From positions 35,161-99,160 of the forward strand of contig LUCM01006555.1 of NCBI GenBank assembly GCA_008360955.1: 64,000 nucleotides of DNA, written 5' to 3'. The position numbers and the translations under genes are program-made. Positions 1-10,429 of this stretch are shown one piece after another (position 1 is the first letter of the stretch; each line of letters begins with the position of its first letter). The notes below the pieces were generated by a model. The model was not told where the DNA came from. It was given only the letters and a program-made list of their open reading frames with translations, and did not search any database. This DNA is from Fasciolopsis buskii (Eukaryota; Platyhelminthes; Trematoda; Plagiorchiida; Fasciolidae).

Positions 1-30
<30 letters not shown>
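1..30. repeat. (TA)n microsatellite at the window edge
   Basis: The window opens with about 30 bases of pure TA dinucleotides. Similar tracts recur at 6368, 7881, 40807 and 59364. It lies in the intron directly upstream of the first ArfGAP exon. Confidence 0.95.
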
Positions 31-31
<1 letters not shown>

Positions 32-89
32 AACGGCAACTACTTTATCTCATTTGGTTACTTTTATTGCTTTTCTTCAAATCTCACAG

Positions 90-247
90 TCGGGTACGAA
101 AAAGAGCGGACTTGGTGCGGCCAAAGTAAAAGCAGATTTTTCGGCAATTGAGTCTGCTGCCGAAAACGCCGACCTTCAACGAGAGCGTCAGGCTATGACA
201 GTGAAACAGTTGGAGAAAGAAGAAATTGAAAAAGAGGCAGAACGTAT
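90..247 (+). CDS. ARFGAP2/3: ArfGAP2/3 (Glo3-type) exon, coatomer/cargo-binding region
   Basis: Internal exon of an ADP-ribosylation factor GTPase-activating protein of the ArfGAP2/3 family. These proteins stimulate GTP hydrolysis by Arf1 on COPI coats at the Golgi. The exon starts after a TCTCACAG acceptor and ends at a GTAAGT donor, in phase 2. It encodes about 52 residues with the signature KKSGLGAAKVKADFSAIES, followed by a highly charged helix rich in E, K and R. In vertebrate ArfGAP2/3 and yeast Glo3 this GLGA-x-KV segment begins the basic stretch that binds coatomer, cargo and SNAREs, about 160-200 residues after the zinc-finger GAP domain. The GAP domain itself is not in the window and must lie upstream. 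The next exon, at 631, matches in phase. Family assignment is firm; ARFGAP2 versus ARFGAP3 cannot be decided because invertebrates usually have one co-orthologue. Confidence 0.85.
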
Positions 248-630
248 GTAAGTCCTAGATGGAAGAAAATTTGTCAAAGAAACGAAATATCACGTAATAT
301 TTTCCGGCCACTACTTTTTGTCATTCTGGTTTACTAAAAGGGAACTGCGACGTAGTCTTTTATTTTCATTATGTTTAGTATCCTGTATAGGTTTCGCTCG
401 AGAAAATTAAGCTGCACTTAAGCTTCCCTTTTGTTATTGGAAAGCAACCTAGGGGATGAACAGACGTGTTGTTTCTATCTCGTTCTTGTGAGAAGTGTAA
501 GTTTAGCACTTATTTATGAATCCGCACTTGTTCCGCGGCCATTTACTAATCTAATCTATGGTTTTCCTCATCGACTTTTCTATTTTCTTACTATTTCCCG
601 TTCACCCCAATTTTTCACATGCGGCCGAAG

Positions 631-756
631 TGCTTCGCTTCGTTTGGCCTATAAAGATGTAGCCGAAGAACGTGAAAAAAAGGAACAGGCCCTTAAATCA
701 GTGGACCCGAAGCGCGCGGAGCAGGTGGAGCGTTTAGGCATGGGAACAGGAGTCCG
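631..756 (+). CDS. ARFGAP2/3: ArfGAP2/3 exon, charged helix with SLRLAY motif
   Basis: Second visible exon of the ArfGAP2/3 gene. The first base completes the split codon left by the exon ending at 247, giving ERI-ASLRLAYKDVAEEREKK. The exon ends at a GTAAGT donor, again in phase 2. The SLRLAY motif followed by a long charged helix and EQVERLGMGTG corresponds to the SLR(L/M)AYQ...ERLGMG segment that follows the GLGA motif in animal ArfGAP2/3. About 41 residues are encoded. The intron before it is short (383 bp), while the intron after it is long (about 7.5 kb) and full of transposon remains. The start was chosen by phase agreement: AG at 629-630 is the only acceptor close to the motif that keeps the frame. 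Confidence 0.83.
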
Positions 757-999
757 GTAAGTAGCGTATCTCATTCTGGGGGGGGGGTTATGATGGCTTA
801 GCAATTTTAGTCTGTGTGACAAATTAAGACAGAAAAAACCGTTGACAAATGGCTGAATTTTTGTTGGTATTAATGACCAAGTAGATTTGGCATATGAAAC
901 CGACAGGGTCAGAGTTTCAAATCTCAAATCCAGCAGTCACTGGTGGTACACGGCAATTTACTATCTCCTAGCTCGCTATCACAGTTGACTTATTGGGTC

Positions 1000-3190
1000 T
1001 GTAATCGGTTCTATTTTACCCTAGGTTTCGGAGCTACGGTTGTTGGTTATACCCTCTGTTGGTCCCTAGCGCCTATGAGACACCTCATCCACTGCACTCG
1101 CGGGCCAGACTTTTAATTAGAAGAACAAATTAATCTTCATTTTTGTTATCAACGCTGAGCTCACCATTGGGAAACCACAGAAGCTTGCTAGCTAGGGATG
1201 ACTATTGCTAACTGGAATGCAACAGCTGTACAGGTGCCTCTATGGTTGAATTGATATCGTATGACGAATAATTTGGTGTATCATCTAAATTCTTACTTAT
1301 AATTTCGAAGAAAATTCTTGGCCAACTAATGAGCCATCTTACGCACACTCCCCGTCATTCTGATTTTGTGCTTTCGCAAGCAGTTTAAATATTCGGTGTG
1401 AGCTAATATCGACCAGACTGGGGGGAGGAGCATAGCGCTAGCTGGATGCCTGTCCAAAGTACATATCCCAAGACGTGGAATTATGCATGAAAACCTGAAT
1501 TAATCCTGCCAAACTTCTGACCTTGTTGTTTCACCATGGTGTCCGCCAAGGCGAAAAATTTATGAAAGACGATATGACCGGGAAGTTGAAACATCTAAAA
1601 TTTTGGATGCACTAACCAAATTTGCTCGTTAGTGGCTGAATCTCTGCAACACAACAGCTGATCGTAGGTAGATCTCAGATAATGACCAACCGTTAGTGAC
1701 AGCGGCTGTTTCAACCTCAGGATTTCCTCCCACGAAACCACAAATTCCATAATCTATATCCAGCACTCTTGCATCGGTCGGTGTTGTCTCCATTTGCGTA
1801 ACATTAAGGTTCTCGTGGCACTAATGGCTGTCATGTGTAAGTGCATTGGGACGTTTTGTTTACCCTGAATGAAAATTATGCTGGTCATTTAAACGTTAAC
1901 TTATGTCGCTTCTGAGCATGTGTTGGAAGGAGTGGCTGCTCTGGCATTTTCGATCTCATATCTCATTCTTCATGTCATTTTTTCCGGAAGATACTCCTCG
2001 AGATATTAAACAATTTACGATTTTTCAAATACTAAACGATTGACAATTGTCATGGTCATCAGATTTATGTAGTCTCTTACTTTTTGGTAGCTTGCTTGTA
2101 ACCGATAAGTGGAACTGTATAAGCATAAAAGTTGCCTAAATTCTGGATTTTGTTTAGTAACCAATAAACGCGGTCGTCTTCACGTCGGTCTTCTGTTTCT
2201 CTAGCGGGTGGGCCAGTCGCTTGGACCCCGCGGTCTGCCCCGTGCACCCATCGAGTCGAAGTGATTCTTAATCTGTTCGAATACGGGTCGTTAAGGTTCT
2301 GGCCATAATGCTGTTTTGGGCATCAATGTTTATTGCTATCCTTCTAGACTCCGGTCTCTGTGTTCATTTGTGTAATTCAAGACTGTTCGTTCTTCAGAAT
2401 TGTAATACATACCGACGCGATCCCGTTTGTTCCTGCGCTACACTACTCAACCATGTGACATCCAGTATTGATGTCTTGCACAATTATTTCTGGATAACAT
2501 TAAAGGTTTTATGGCCAGTTTTGGGATGCGTTTTGCACCTTAAAAGTGTACAATGCCGCTGCAAGACTGGATTGACCCGAGGAAAACCCTTTCCCAGGCA
2601 AAGATTTGGATGAGGCAAATTGGTTCTATCACTGGAAAAGTACACCTCATCTGATAGTCGCGTATACATGAACCCGATCTGGATTTGTTATTTTGGTGCA
2701 TCTATGGCCTCACGGTGACATCCGGTTATCAATCAAGGATCAGGTGTACATCACAGCCGTATGATGGATCCTGGTATACGGCCCAGAAACACGGCACAGC
2801 TGTTGCGGGCAGATGTTCGAAGACTGCGTATTTAAACACCGTTATTTTCGTAGTATTGATAGTATAGGATAGAAGAGTTTTCGCAGCGATTCCAAGTTTA
2901 TTTTAAATGTTTTAAGCCCTTGGGTTCGATCTTCAAAAGAAGCACTGGATATCGAATGGATTACGGTGGTTTGATGATTTATCGTGCATGCTCACAAAAT
3001 GGTTTTCTTACTACGCTCTTTTCCGAGCCAGGTAATGATTAGATGAATTGTGATCAGTTGATTGCATGGCAGAAGGGTATGAAATCCTAAACAGCTGGAC
3101 TGACTGGCGTAGGTCCAATGAAACTGCCATGTCGGGATCCAGGTGTGTATGTGGTAGACGGCTCTGGTATCATCCGATTCACTACCACCT
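1000..3190 (+). pseudogene. Decayed RTE-clade non-LTR retrotransposon (copy A)
   Basis: Remains of an RTE element in the ArfGAP intron. The stretch around 1030-1200 resembles the 5' parts of other copies near 8860 and 50040. From about 2510 the + strand reads, in broken frames, as the part of the reverse transcriptase after the catalytic YADD box: FGMRFAP, then QDWIDPRKTLSQA, then GRVY-like and YGPET-like pieces near 2640-2790, and RRLRIFKHRYFRSID near 2815-2865. The conserved C-terminal tail, with a GRRV/SGSR-like segment, continues to about 3190. Many stops and frameshifts make it non-functional. The segment between 1700 and 2450 is not recognisable and may be deleted, diverged or another insert. 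Confidence 0.5.
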
Positions 3191-3429
3191 TGATCTATGT
3201 GGTTCGCCACTTTAATTTTCAGGATCACGGTTGCCGGTTTTCTCACACAAACCAATGCACTACACAATAACATGTGCTCTGTCTCACGCTGTCACTGCGT
3301 ACTTTTATCATTAGTTACTCGTCACTCTCACAAACTCACTAAAATTCGGCCTTCAATCACTACTTTTATGTCGTTTATAGCTCCCCTGGCAATGATGCCC
3401 CCTCCATTTTTTATTTCCTAGCTTCAGGC

Positions 3430-6240
3430 TCTGCAGATTTGTTTGTTGCAGACCCAAGCAGTCACATTACCACCTTCGATTTCAGTTTTCATAATCGGGG
3501 ATTACTACTGCACTCTTCCGACATCTGAGCTTTGAGAAATGAGGCCAAACAGTTCGCTGTGGTCAACAACCTATCTCAACCAATTGATCTCCCCACACGT
3601 ATACCCGAATGCTTTGGTGACTGCTCATACCTAATCTTATCCTCACTTCCGTTCCTTCTACCTACTCAGGCATTTCTGTTATTCCTCCCCTTGCTTCGTC
3701 GGGCGATTGTATCACTTTCTTCATCAATTCCACCCACCATAGTTTCCTACCCTCTTCAAGACACAGTCCAGCCAACTGAAACGGTTTCCGCGACTTCCTA
3801 ACTTTCTGTCTTTGGATAGGTTGTTGTTTTGCCTCTGTTTCCATTTTTATGGGCATTTTTCAAGACATCAATCTTCTTATTTCACATTTTTCTGAATCAG
3901 ACAAGTCTGAATCCCCCGAGTGGTTCCATCATGCTGCGGTCGTGCTGTAAGCTTGAACCGCTCAGTATTTGGCAGCTGGCACCTCACATTCGCTCCCGCG
4001 TTCCACCAATGCTTCGCGCAGCGTAGGAACATTTTCGTCAACTATACAGAAATCGAAAGGACTCCTCGTCCGCTGCAAAGCCGAACGCGTTCTGTCATCT
4101 ATCACGAGTAACCGGATATTTCGGTCCCTTTCCTACACATTGTCCGGTAATTGCCGCATTTTGTTTCCGTCAGATCTATAGTTCTGTTTATTATATTTGT
4201 GAATCACACGGGAAAGCTATGGTTCTTTCCTCCCGGTTTGCCTGCATTTCTACTGATTATCCCTCACCTTCAGTTTTTCCTCCCTCTCCCTTTTTTCTAC
4301 CTCGTATCAGCACTAGGAAGATACGGCAAGTACTGCGTTCCTTGCACTTTTTCAGACCACGCGATCCGGTCGGTATAGCCCCTATCGTTCTTAAAATGTG
4401 ACTTTTAGTTGGCTCCTCTTTTCCGACGCATCTTTGGTCCTCTCAAACTTCCTATCTTTCCGACCCCTTGGAAACCCCATGATTTTCCCCAATCCCAAAC
4501 ACGATGTTTTTCTGAACTGAACGAATAACGTTCAATTTTCCACACACCTGCTATTTCAAAAGTATTTGAAACTGTACGGTCGTTTCTCGACCGTTGAGCA
4601 ATCGTCAGCGTGAACTCCGATGTCGTCATCTCACCGGCGGCCTGGCTCTCGTCTCGCACTCCTGGTCGGGTTCACTGAATAACCACCGAAAAACGCAGCT
4701 GATGTCACTTGATTTCTCTAAGGCTTTCGATCGAGTTTGGTACGAAGGTCCTCTGGTGAAAATCGTGCGTTCGGATTCTACCCAGCTCTCGTACCGTGGA
4801 CCCCAGGTTTCCTCAGTAAGCGAACCATCTTCGTTCGAGTTGATGGAGTCTTGTCCAAGCCATTTCCTGTAAATATTGGTGTCCCCCAACGTTCAGTGCT
4901 CGCTCCCGTCCTCTTTTATGTACGTCAAACTTCTATATGCCACCCGCAGTCCAGTCCATTCTCTTGCAGGTGATGCCACTCTCCACTGTTCTCTTTCTTA
5001 CTGCACTGCTCGTCGTCCGAATACCAACATTGGTCGTGACCGTCGTGTCGCCAGTGTACCTCCAATCTCCGAAGCCTAAGGCGAGGCTACATGCAGATGC
5101 GACAAATGCAAGACCACTTTGCTTCGGTGCGATGATTTATACAAAGATGAAACTAGACTATACTCAGAAGATCAAAACTGATTGCCAAGCTCCTTAATAT
5201 CAGCTGAACAACACACCGGCTTGGAAGTGGACTGAAAGCATACCCGGAAACTTGTGCAACGTCAGCCAGGCCCTCTCGCGCGCTGAATGACTGGGAGCTG
5301 TCCGATTTCGCCTCACACTCAGAGGCGAGCGGAGCGGCATTCACTAGGAGGACCAAGGAATAGACAGTGAGCCCTCTAAAAAGAGGGCGTGGCTAAAAAC
5401 TCTACCGTATGTAGATCTATATAAACCATTTAGTTATGACAAATAAACGGAAAACGGTCGTGTTTACGGCCCGAGGCCATTTGGTCTTTCTCGTTAGCCT
5501 AGGCCGGTTAGGATGACCGACTTAATCCACTGCGATAAACAAGATGTTAAAATAAACTTTTTCCTGGGGCTCCAATAATCATGCTACATTTCAAACTTTT
5601 AAAACCGCTCTTTTATTTTCCATGAGACGTCAATCCTTCTTCCCACATTTGTCTTTTGACTCTTCCGTTCTGCGTTCTACGGACTTTGTTTACCTTTTCT
5701 CGGTTTATCCACTAATTATTCATTATGCTGGCCTTTTCTCGTATCTGCGCTTGCTTCTCGCGCTGCGCACAAAGTTGGTCCTCTGTTTCGCTGCAGACCT
5801 TTTTTTACTGCAGATCATCTACTGTATAAAGCTCAAATTCGACCCGCACTTGGATACTTTGGCCACTTGTGGAGTGGGGCTTCGTCTCTTGATTGGGTTG
5901 AACGTAAGGGCATTCGGCCTATAGACGGCCCTTCATTAACATCTTTTTCAGTTGCCACCTCGTCGTCGAGCCCTTGTTTCACCATCCCTTTTCTACTCTT
6001 TTGGTTCTTATTATTCGAAGGTTACCTCAGTTATTCCTCTACCCAGAACGTTTTCCCGCCCTTCTCACACGTAGGTAGGTAGTCACTCATATCAAGTTTC
6101 TGGTACTGGATGTCAAATTTCTTTCTTTCAACCCTCACTTTTTCCCTGGACCTCAAAACTGTAGGATACCCCCCACTTTGCTTCCGTCCGTTTACACTCT
6201 TCCTTTCACGTTTCTTTTATATTGTTCTTTTTTACTTCAC
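3430..6240 (+). mobile_element. Decayed Jockey-like non-LTR retrotransposon
   Basis: The + strand shows, in order but in shifting frames, the parts of a Jockey-type ORF2. The end of the apurinic endonuclease is seen near 3540-3800 (FAVVNNLSQPIDLPTRIPECFGD, then a short SSDH-like stretch). The start of the reverse transcriptase is near 4310-4490 (IRQVLRSL, GIAPIVLK, LAPLFRRIFG) and KVFETV is near 4560. The catalytic motif A, LDFSKAFDRVWYEG, is at about 4708-4750, and RTIFVRVDGVLSKPFPVNIGVPQ...LAPVLF follows to 4920. The ADD box is shifted out of frame near 4970. After an unrelated block (5080-5600) the C-terminus resumes: LWSGASSLDWVERKGIRPID at about 5865-5930, and FSRPSH/FFQPSLFPWTS near 6060-6150. 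Stops and frameshifts are numerous, so the element is dead. It lies in the 7.5-kb ArfGAP intron, sense to the host gene. Confidence 0.7.
5080..5600 (+). other. LTR-like block nested in the Jockey element
   Basis: A segment of roughly 520 bp interrupts the Jockey reading between its NTNIGRDRRVAS region and its C-terminal part, and shows no Jockey similarity. It contains a TATATAA box at 5418-5424 followed closely by AAATAAAC at 5441-5448 and a CG-rich stretch, an arrangement typical of the U3-R-U5 of a retrotransposon LTR. No target-site duplication or second LTR could be confirmed, so a solo LTR is a guess. Confidence 0.3.
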
Positions 6241-6364
6241 AGTTTCACAGTCTTCCATTCTGTTCTCTTTCGAGTAGATGGTGCTATGAAGCAAGAAACA
6301 CTGGAGTATGCGTTGATGAGAGATCAACAGTTGTAAAAGCTTCAGCTGAGCTCTTGCTCTCTGC

Positions 6365-6367
<3 letters not shown>

Positions 6368-6398
<31 letters not shown>
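6368..6398. repeat. (AT)n microsatellite at the PLE 3' boundary
   Basis: About 31 bases of alternating AT directly abut the 3' end of the minus-strand Penelope-like element. A second AT tract lies at its other end (7881). Confidence 0.95.
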
Positions 6399-6400
<2 letters not shown>

Positions 6401-6433
6401 TTTGAGTAGGCGTACACTGAGTTAATACGTTTA

Positions 6434-6472
6434 TCGTGACGTTTCGATCCAAACTAGGACTCGTCAAACGTG
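6434..6472 (-). ncRNA. Hammerhead-like motif in PLE tail
   Basis: On the minus strand the tail reads CACGT, then TTGACGA, a GTCC/GGAT(C) stem with loop TAGTTT, then GAAAC and GTC followed by ACG. This matches the order of a minimal type I hammerhead: a CUGANGA box, stem II, a GAAA box, a tiny stem III and a GUC cleavage site. A three-base-pair stem I (CGT with ACG) abuts the core. Position C3 of the core is T, and stem II has an extra base before GAAA, so activity is doubtful. Hammerheads in PLE terminal repeats are documented for eukaryotes. Confidence 0.45.
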
Positions 6473-6917
6473 AATGAGTGATTGAATGGGATCGCTAGTT
6501 CCGTTCGGTTTTGTGCACTGTCCGTCTGTTTGTCTCTCTATTCTGCATCCGGATCTTGTTAAGATGACGTAATGTTTGTCAATCTCCACGTGCCGATTGA
6601 ACGAGTTATTCGAGTGGAGGGCTTCAAGAATCAGTCGCTCCCCCTTTCTGTTTGCCCGGCTGACTACCTTTGTGTTGTTGATGTTGACCTCATGGCCTGT
6701 TTGTGCACAGTGGTTCCATATCTGCGAGTGTGGGTCAGCGCGTCGTAAGACTAAGCTATGTTCATGCAAGCGTGTGGGCAATTGTTTGCTTGTCTCATAG
6801 ACATACTGTTTGTCACATCCGAGTCACGGAATGGCTGGTCATGCTGGTCGACGCGATCTTTTCCGTTGAATAGAACAGATCTCAGGGTGCCGGTCGGTTT
6901 GTGGGCGATTGTGATAT

Positions 6918-7859
6918 CTAACGGACGTACGATGCGTTCGACCGCTTCGGATACTCCCCGTATGCATGGAAGTACCACGGTCGATCTGGTCCTCTTAGTG
7001 TTTGCCCTCTGCCTCCTGCGTTGAAAGACTTTGGATATCCATTGACCGCAAATAACCTGAACAACCCAGATTGCTCTTGTTCCCGTAGGTGCTGTGTACT
7101 GCAGTGTGTGTCGGCTCGATGGAACAGGGTACGCACACAGCTCTTTAGGTGACAGGCTGGATGGTTGCTTTTGAAATTGAGTATGCGGTCCGTCATCGTC
7201 GGTTTTCTGTAGACGGTTGTCTCTATGCTCCCGTTTGGTTGCCTCATAATTAGTACGTCGAGAAACGGTAGAGCCGAGTCTTTTTCCTCCTCCTTGGTAA
7301 ATTTGATGCTGGGCACTATCGCGTTTAGGTGTTGATGAAATTGGTCCATTTCTGTTTTTCTTAACACAGCAAATGTATCATCAACATATCGGATCCATAA
7401 GCGTGGGCGGTTTGTTTCGAATGCCTTTGTCTCGAATTGTTTCATTGTTGCTTGTGCTAACAAGCCTGATAGTGGTGATCCCATGGGCGTTCCTCTTATT
7501 TGTTTATATACCGTCCCATTGAACTGTAGGTATGTTCCCATGCACAATTCTATCAAATGCATTATATCGTCTTTGGACATCGCTGTTCTATCTGATAAGT
7601 TGGAATCCTTCTCCATTATCCGCTGGATTCTGTCCAACGCCATTTGCTTTGGAATATTTATGAATAGTGAAGTGACGTCTAATAAGACCATAGCTTCGTA
7701 TGCTTCTAACTTGAGGTCTTTGATTTGTTCCATGAATGTGGCAGAACTCTTCGTGTCGTTTTGGTTCTGTGGTAGGCATGGGCGTAGGAGACGGAAAAGG
7801 TACTTCGCTAGCTGATGGTTTGGTGCTGTTGTCGTTGCGACAATGGGTCTAAGCGGCAC
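6918..7859 (-). pseudogene. PLE reverse transcriptase core (open but truncated)
   Basis: A 313-codon open frame encodes most of a Penelope-type reverse transcriptase. Visible parts are PLRPIVATTTAPNHQLAKYL (residues 2-21), motif A LLDVTSLFINIP (from residue 59, catalytic Asp present), GTPMGSPLSGLLAQ (residues 123-136), the YVDDTF catalytic box (residues 158-163), and LPFLDVLIMRQPNGSIETTVYRKP, typical of the PLE palm/thumb. The last 35 or so residues are a frameshifted reading; the true continuation (STVVLPCIRGVSEAVERIVR, AHKPTGTLRSVLF) lies in the frame at 6751-6978. The upstream frame hits a stop just before VHKP at the truncation point. Catalytic residues are preserved, but the copy lacks its N-terminus and a complete endonuclease, so autonomous activity is unlikely. 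Confidence 0.85.
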
Positions 7860-7878
7860 CCTTGGTTTATGGACTTAA

Positions 7879-7880
<2 letters not shown>

Positions 7881-7911
<31 letters not shown>

Positions 7912-7928
7912 ATGTGTATAAGAGACAG

Positions 7929-7957
<29 letters not shown>
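7881..7957. repeat. (AT)n microsatellite interrupted by an adapter sequence
   Basis: Alternating AT runs from 7881 to 7909 and again from 7929 to 7957. The two halves are split by a 19-bp non-repeat sequence described separately. Confidence 0.95.
7910..7928 (+). other. Tn5 mosaic-end (Nextera adapter) sequence, probable artefact
   Basis: AGATGTGTATAAGAGACAG, the 19-bp hyperactive Tn5 mosaic end used in tagmentation libraries, sits perfectly intact inside the AT repeat. This is not expected in a flatworm genome and marks untrimmed adapter or a false join in a low-complexity tract. Confidence 0.93.
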
Positions 7958-7960
<3 letters not shown>

Positions 7961-8207
7961 CCCTCGGGTCTTTTGGGGTTCTCTCATTCGTTTAGGACAT
8001 CAGGATACTACGAATTTTCTTGTCCAGTTGACTTCGGTACACAGCTTCAAGTATATCTTGAGTTGCCAGTTCGCTTGTAATGTTTAAGTACTGTATTATT
8101 AACTACTCTTTGGAAATATTGATTTATTGGCTCTGTTACTACAAAACATACTTATCTACCGAAACTGCATCAGTCTTCATAGATCTTCCAACTTTGCATA
8201 CCTGTAG

Positions 8208-8398
8208 TGGCGTATCGCACTCGGCGTTCTCAAATGTACAGAAAATCGAGCAGGAAGGAACAGTGAATAATGCTACAACCCGGTCGTCCACTCTGATTTC
8301 ATCCAAGCTAGACCCATTTTTCGATTCATCTCCTGGTTCCGGCACAAATGGACGCATTAGTGGAGGATCTCGGCGGATGGACTTGGACTATCCCTTCA
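8208..8398 (+). CDS. ARFGAP2/3: ArfGAP2/3 exon, GVSHS...IEQE segment
   Basis: Third visible ArfGAP2/3 exon. AG at 8206-8207 leaves one base that completes the split codon from the exon ending at 756 (CG+T = Arg), giving R-GVSHSAFSNVQKIEQEG. This matches the conserved (G)VSHS...MQ-IEQE block of animal ArfGAP2/3 after the charged helix. The rest (STLISSKLDPFFDSSPGSG, then SRRMDLDYPFS) is a low-complexity linker that in vertebrates also carries FDD/FF-type aromatic motifs. The exon ends at A|GTGAGA in phase 1, encoding about 63 residues. It lies 250 bp downstream of the adapter-bearing AT tract, and the following intron is about 7.5 kb. The donor is inferred from phase agreement with the next exon. 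Confidence 0.8.
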
Positions 8399-8799
8399 GT
8401 GAGACATTTGAATAGAGTTCATTTTTTTTAACTAGTATTATTTCCCCAATTGATCCTGCTTTTCACGTCGGTTCTGATTTCATTAGTTAAATTTTTTGAT
8501 CTGTCGAAGGACCTAAATGAGTCTGATAAAAACGTTGAATGGGGACGTTGTATTTCGTACAGGATCAAAGCTTTCCATGGATAGCTCTTAGCTTCACAAA
8601 TCGATAAGTCATTTGCGACAGTTTACATTTGTTCTGTAATGTTATCGAAGGGACTTCGATCAATTTAATTTTGTCAATGACTTTGCCGTCGCCTGGTTCG
8701 CAAAAAACTGTTAGTTCAACGTTTAGTTTCTGCCCGAGGTATTGAAATCCTGTCTCCAGTGTACTGAACCTTTTTGATCATAAGTCTTATTCTATGCAG

Positions 8800-10380
8800 T
8801 TTGATCTTTTGCCGGTGGTTGGTAATACACTTTGTGGTCTGCCAAGGTCGGTCACGTTGCCGTTCTAAGATGATGCCTCACCACCTTGCGGGCCAGATTT
8901 TGAACTGAAGACAACTGCTAGGATTCCCAAAGGAAATCCTGCGGCGATGTGAGAATCCACAAAATATCCCACAACGAAAGGCTCCTAGCAATCTAAGGTG
9001 TATCCAACCGACTTCCTTTCTTCAGAAGTGCATGTTCTGCCGAATTGCCACGAATAACTGCGAATGAGCAAATTTATGTGACGGTAGCATTGATAGGAGG
9101 TCAAGGCACTACCTAAGTCTAAGCATTCACTGTTCTTGGCTGCCTGCAACGCTCGCATACTAAACGAGCTAGGGAAACAGGCTGCTGGAGACAGAATTAT
9201 TGAAACTTTTGAACTAGACTTGTGCTGCCTCTCCGGAACATTCATACAAGATCCGAATTTCGCAGTCATTCTTTGGATGCCAGATGCAACTTTTTCATGT
9301 CACTTCTCATTATCTCACTATTCGTGTGTCAGGTGATATGGTTTTGAGTGTTTATGGTCATGCGGTATCGGGATCGCTTTGATCAGGCTGCGGTTATCAA
9401 CAACAATCGCTGCCTTTACCGACTGAATACGATTGGTGGTTCACAAAAGCCGGATGTGAGTAAGGTGAGCAAGAAATCCGACGGTTCACTGATTCACTTT
9501 CAGACGCGTCAGCAGGAGCGTTGCACAAATCACCTCAGGGATTAGTTTAGTTGGACGAGTGCAGTAGTTAACCTTTCACTTATGCCTGCAAGTGAGGGAA
9601 TGCAGGTAGATACCAATCCTCTATCGGCAGTGAGGGTCTTCATAGTGATGATCCTAAGTGTCCTAAGGCACCTTAATCGAATGGATTGGTTCCATCCTTT
9701 TTCAAGGGTGGCGGCAAAGTTCCAACTCTATAGTTAGCAAAACTGTCGGAGTCGATTTGAAGGAAGAAAGAAATATCTAGAGACTGGTGTGAATCTGTGA
9801 CTGTATCGGTTGATAACATAGGTGATACAACATGCTGTGAATATCGCAGATGAACTAGTTTGCTAATTATTGCATCTAGACTGCTCACCGACATTATCCT
9901 GTTCGGCGTGAGCAATCGGCAGTATTGAGAACCGGTTCAGAAAATATTCTGTATATCGATCTTAGTAGGATTCTTTGGTTAGGCCACGTGTTGCGTTTGG
10001 CGAGCACTTGTCTACCACATCGTGCACTGTTTTCTACTCATCCCACCGGGTGGGAGAAGCCATGTGTGAATCCAAAACACCCATTAACCGGTTAGCTGGC
10101 GGCCTCGAAAGATACGGGCGCGGACCGTGAATGATAGCGGTTGTGTTGTCATTTTCCCTGGAATCGAAATGTTTGAAAACTTACGTTTGTACAGCTAGAG
10201 TGTATTGTTTGTTGGTCGAAACGGCGCTCTTTTCTTTCACTGCAGATTTGGGTCCACTGCCTATCGATCTTGCGTATTGATTCTTTCTGTTGCAATGTGT
10301 AACTGGCGGTGAAAGGCAATGGTCATTGGGGTTTGCCCTGCTGTCTATCGCCGAAGGATGATAATGATAATGTTGATTAT
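8800..10380 (+). pseudogene. RTE non-LTR element copy B, internally deleted
   Basis: The stretch 8800-9000 matches the 5' region of the copy near 50040. An apurinic endonuclease start is readable near 9136-9250 (ACNARILNELGKQ, LDLCCLSGTFIQDP). The EN-RT linker follows near 9348-9545 (SQKPDVSKVSKKSDGSLIH, QERCTNHLRD). The catalytic RT core is missing. The frame then picks up the C-terminal RLRWLGHVLR-type motif near 9965-10060 (ILWLGHVLRLASTCLPHRAL). The 3' untranslated region follows and ends at about 10370 in short ATGATA repeats, the same tail as in the other copies of this family. Confidence 0.65.
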
Positions 10381-10429
10381 CTAGCACTCAAGAGGGATGT
10401 ATTCGTAGTCAGTCTGGTTTCTGACCTGG

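Larger units (their letters stand above)
6399..7880 (-). mobile_element. Penelope-like element copy 1, 5'-truncated
   Basis: Read on the minus strand, this element starts inside the reverse transcriptase (VHKPRVPLRPIVA) and proceeds through the RT core, thumb and linker to a GIY-YIG endonuclease remnant. It ends with a short conserved tail (GAAACGTCAC...CTCAGTGTACGCC), also present at both ends of copy 2 at 56.9-59.3 kb. (AT)n tracts flank both sides, suggesting insertion into an AT microsatellite. The N-terminal region present in copy 2 is missing here. The RT frame is intact for over 300 codons, but the endonuclease frame is broken by a 16-nt deletion relative to copy 2. Confidence 0.85.
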
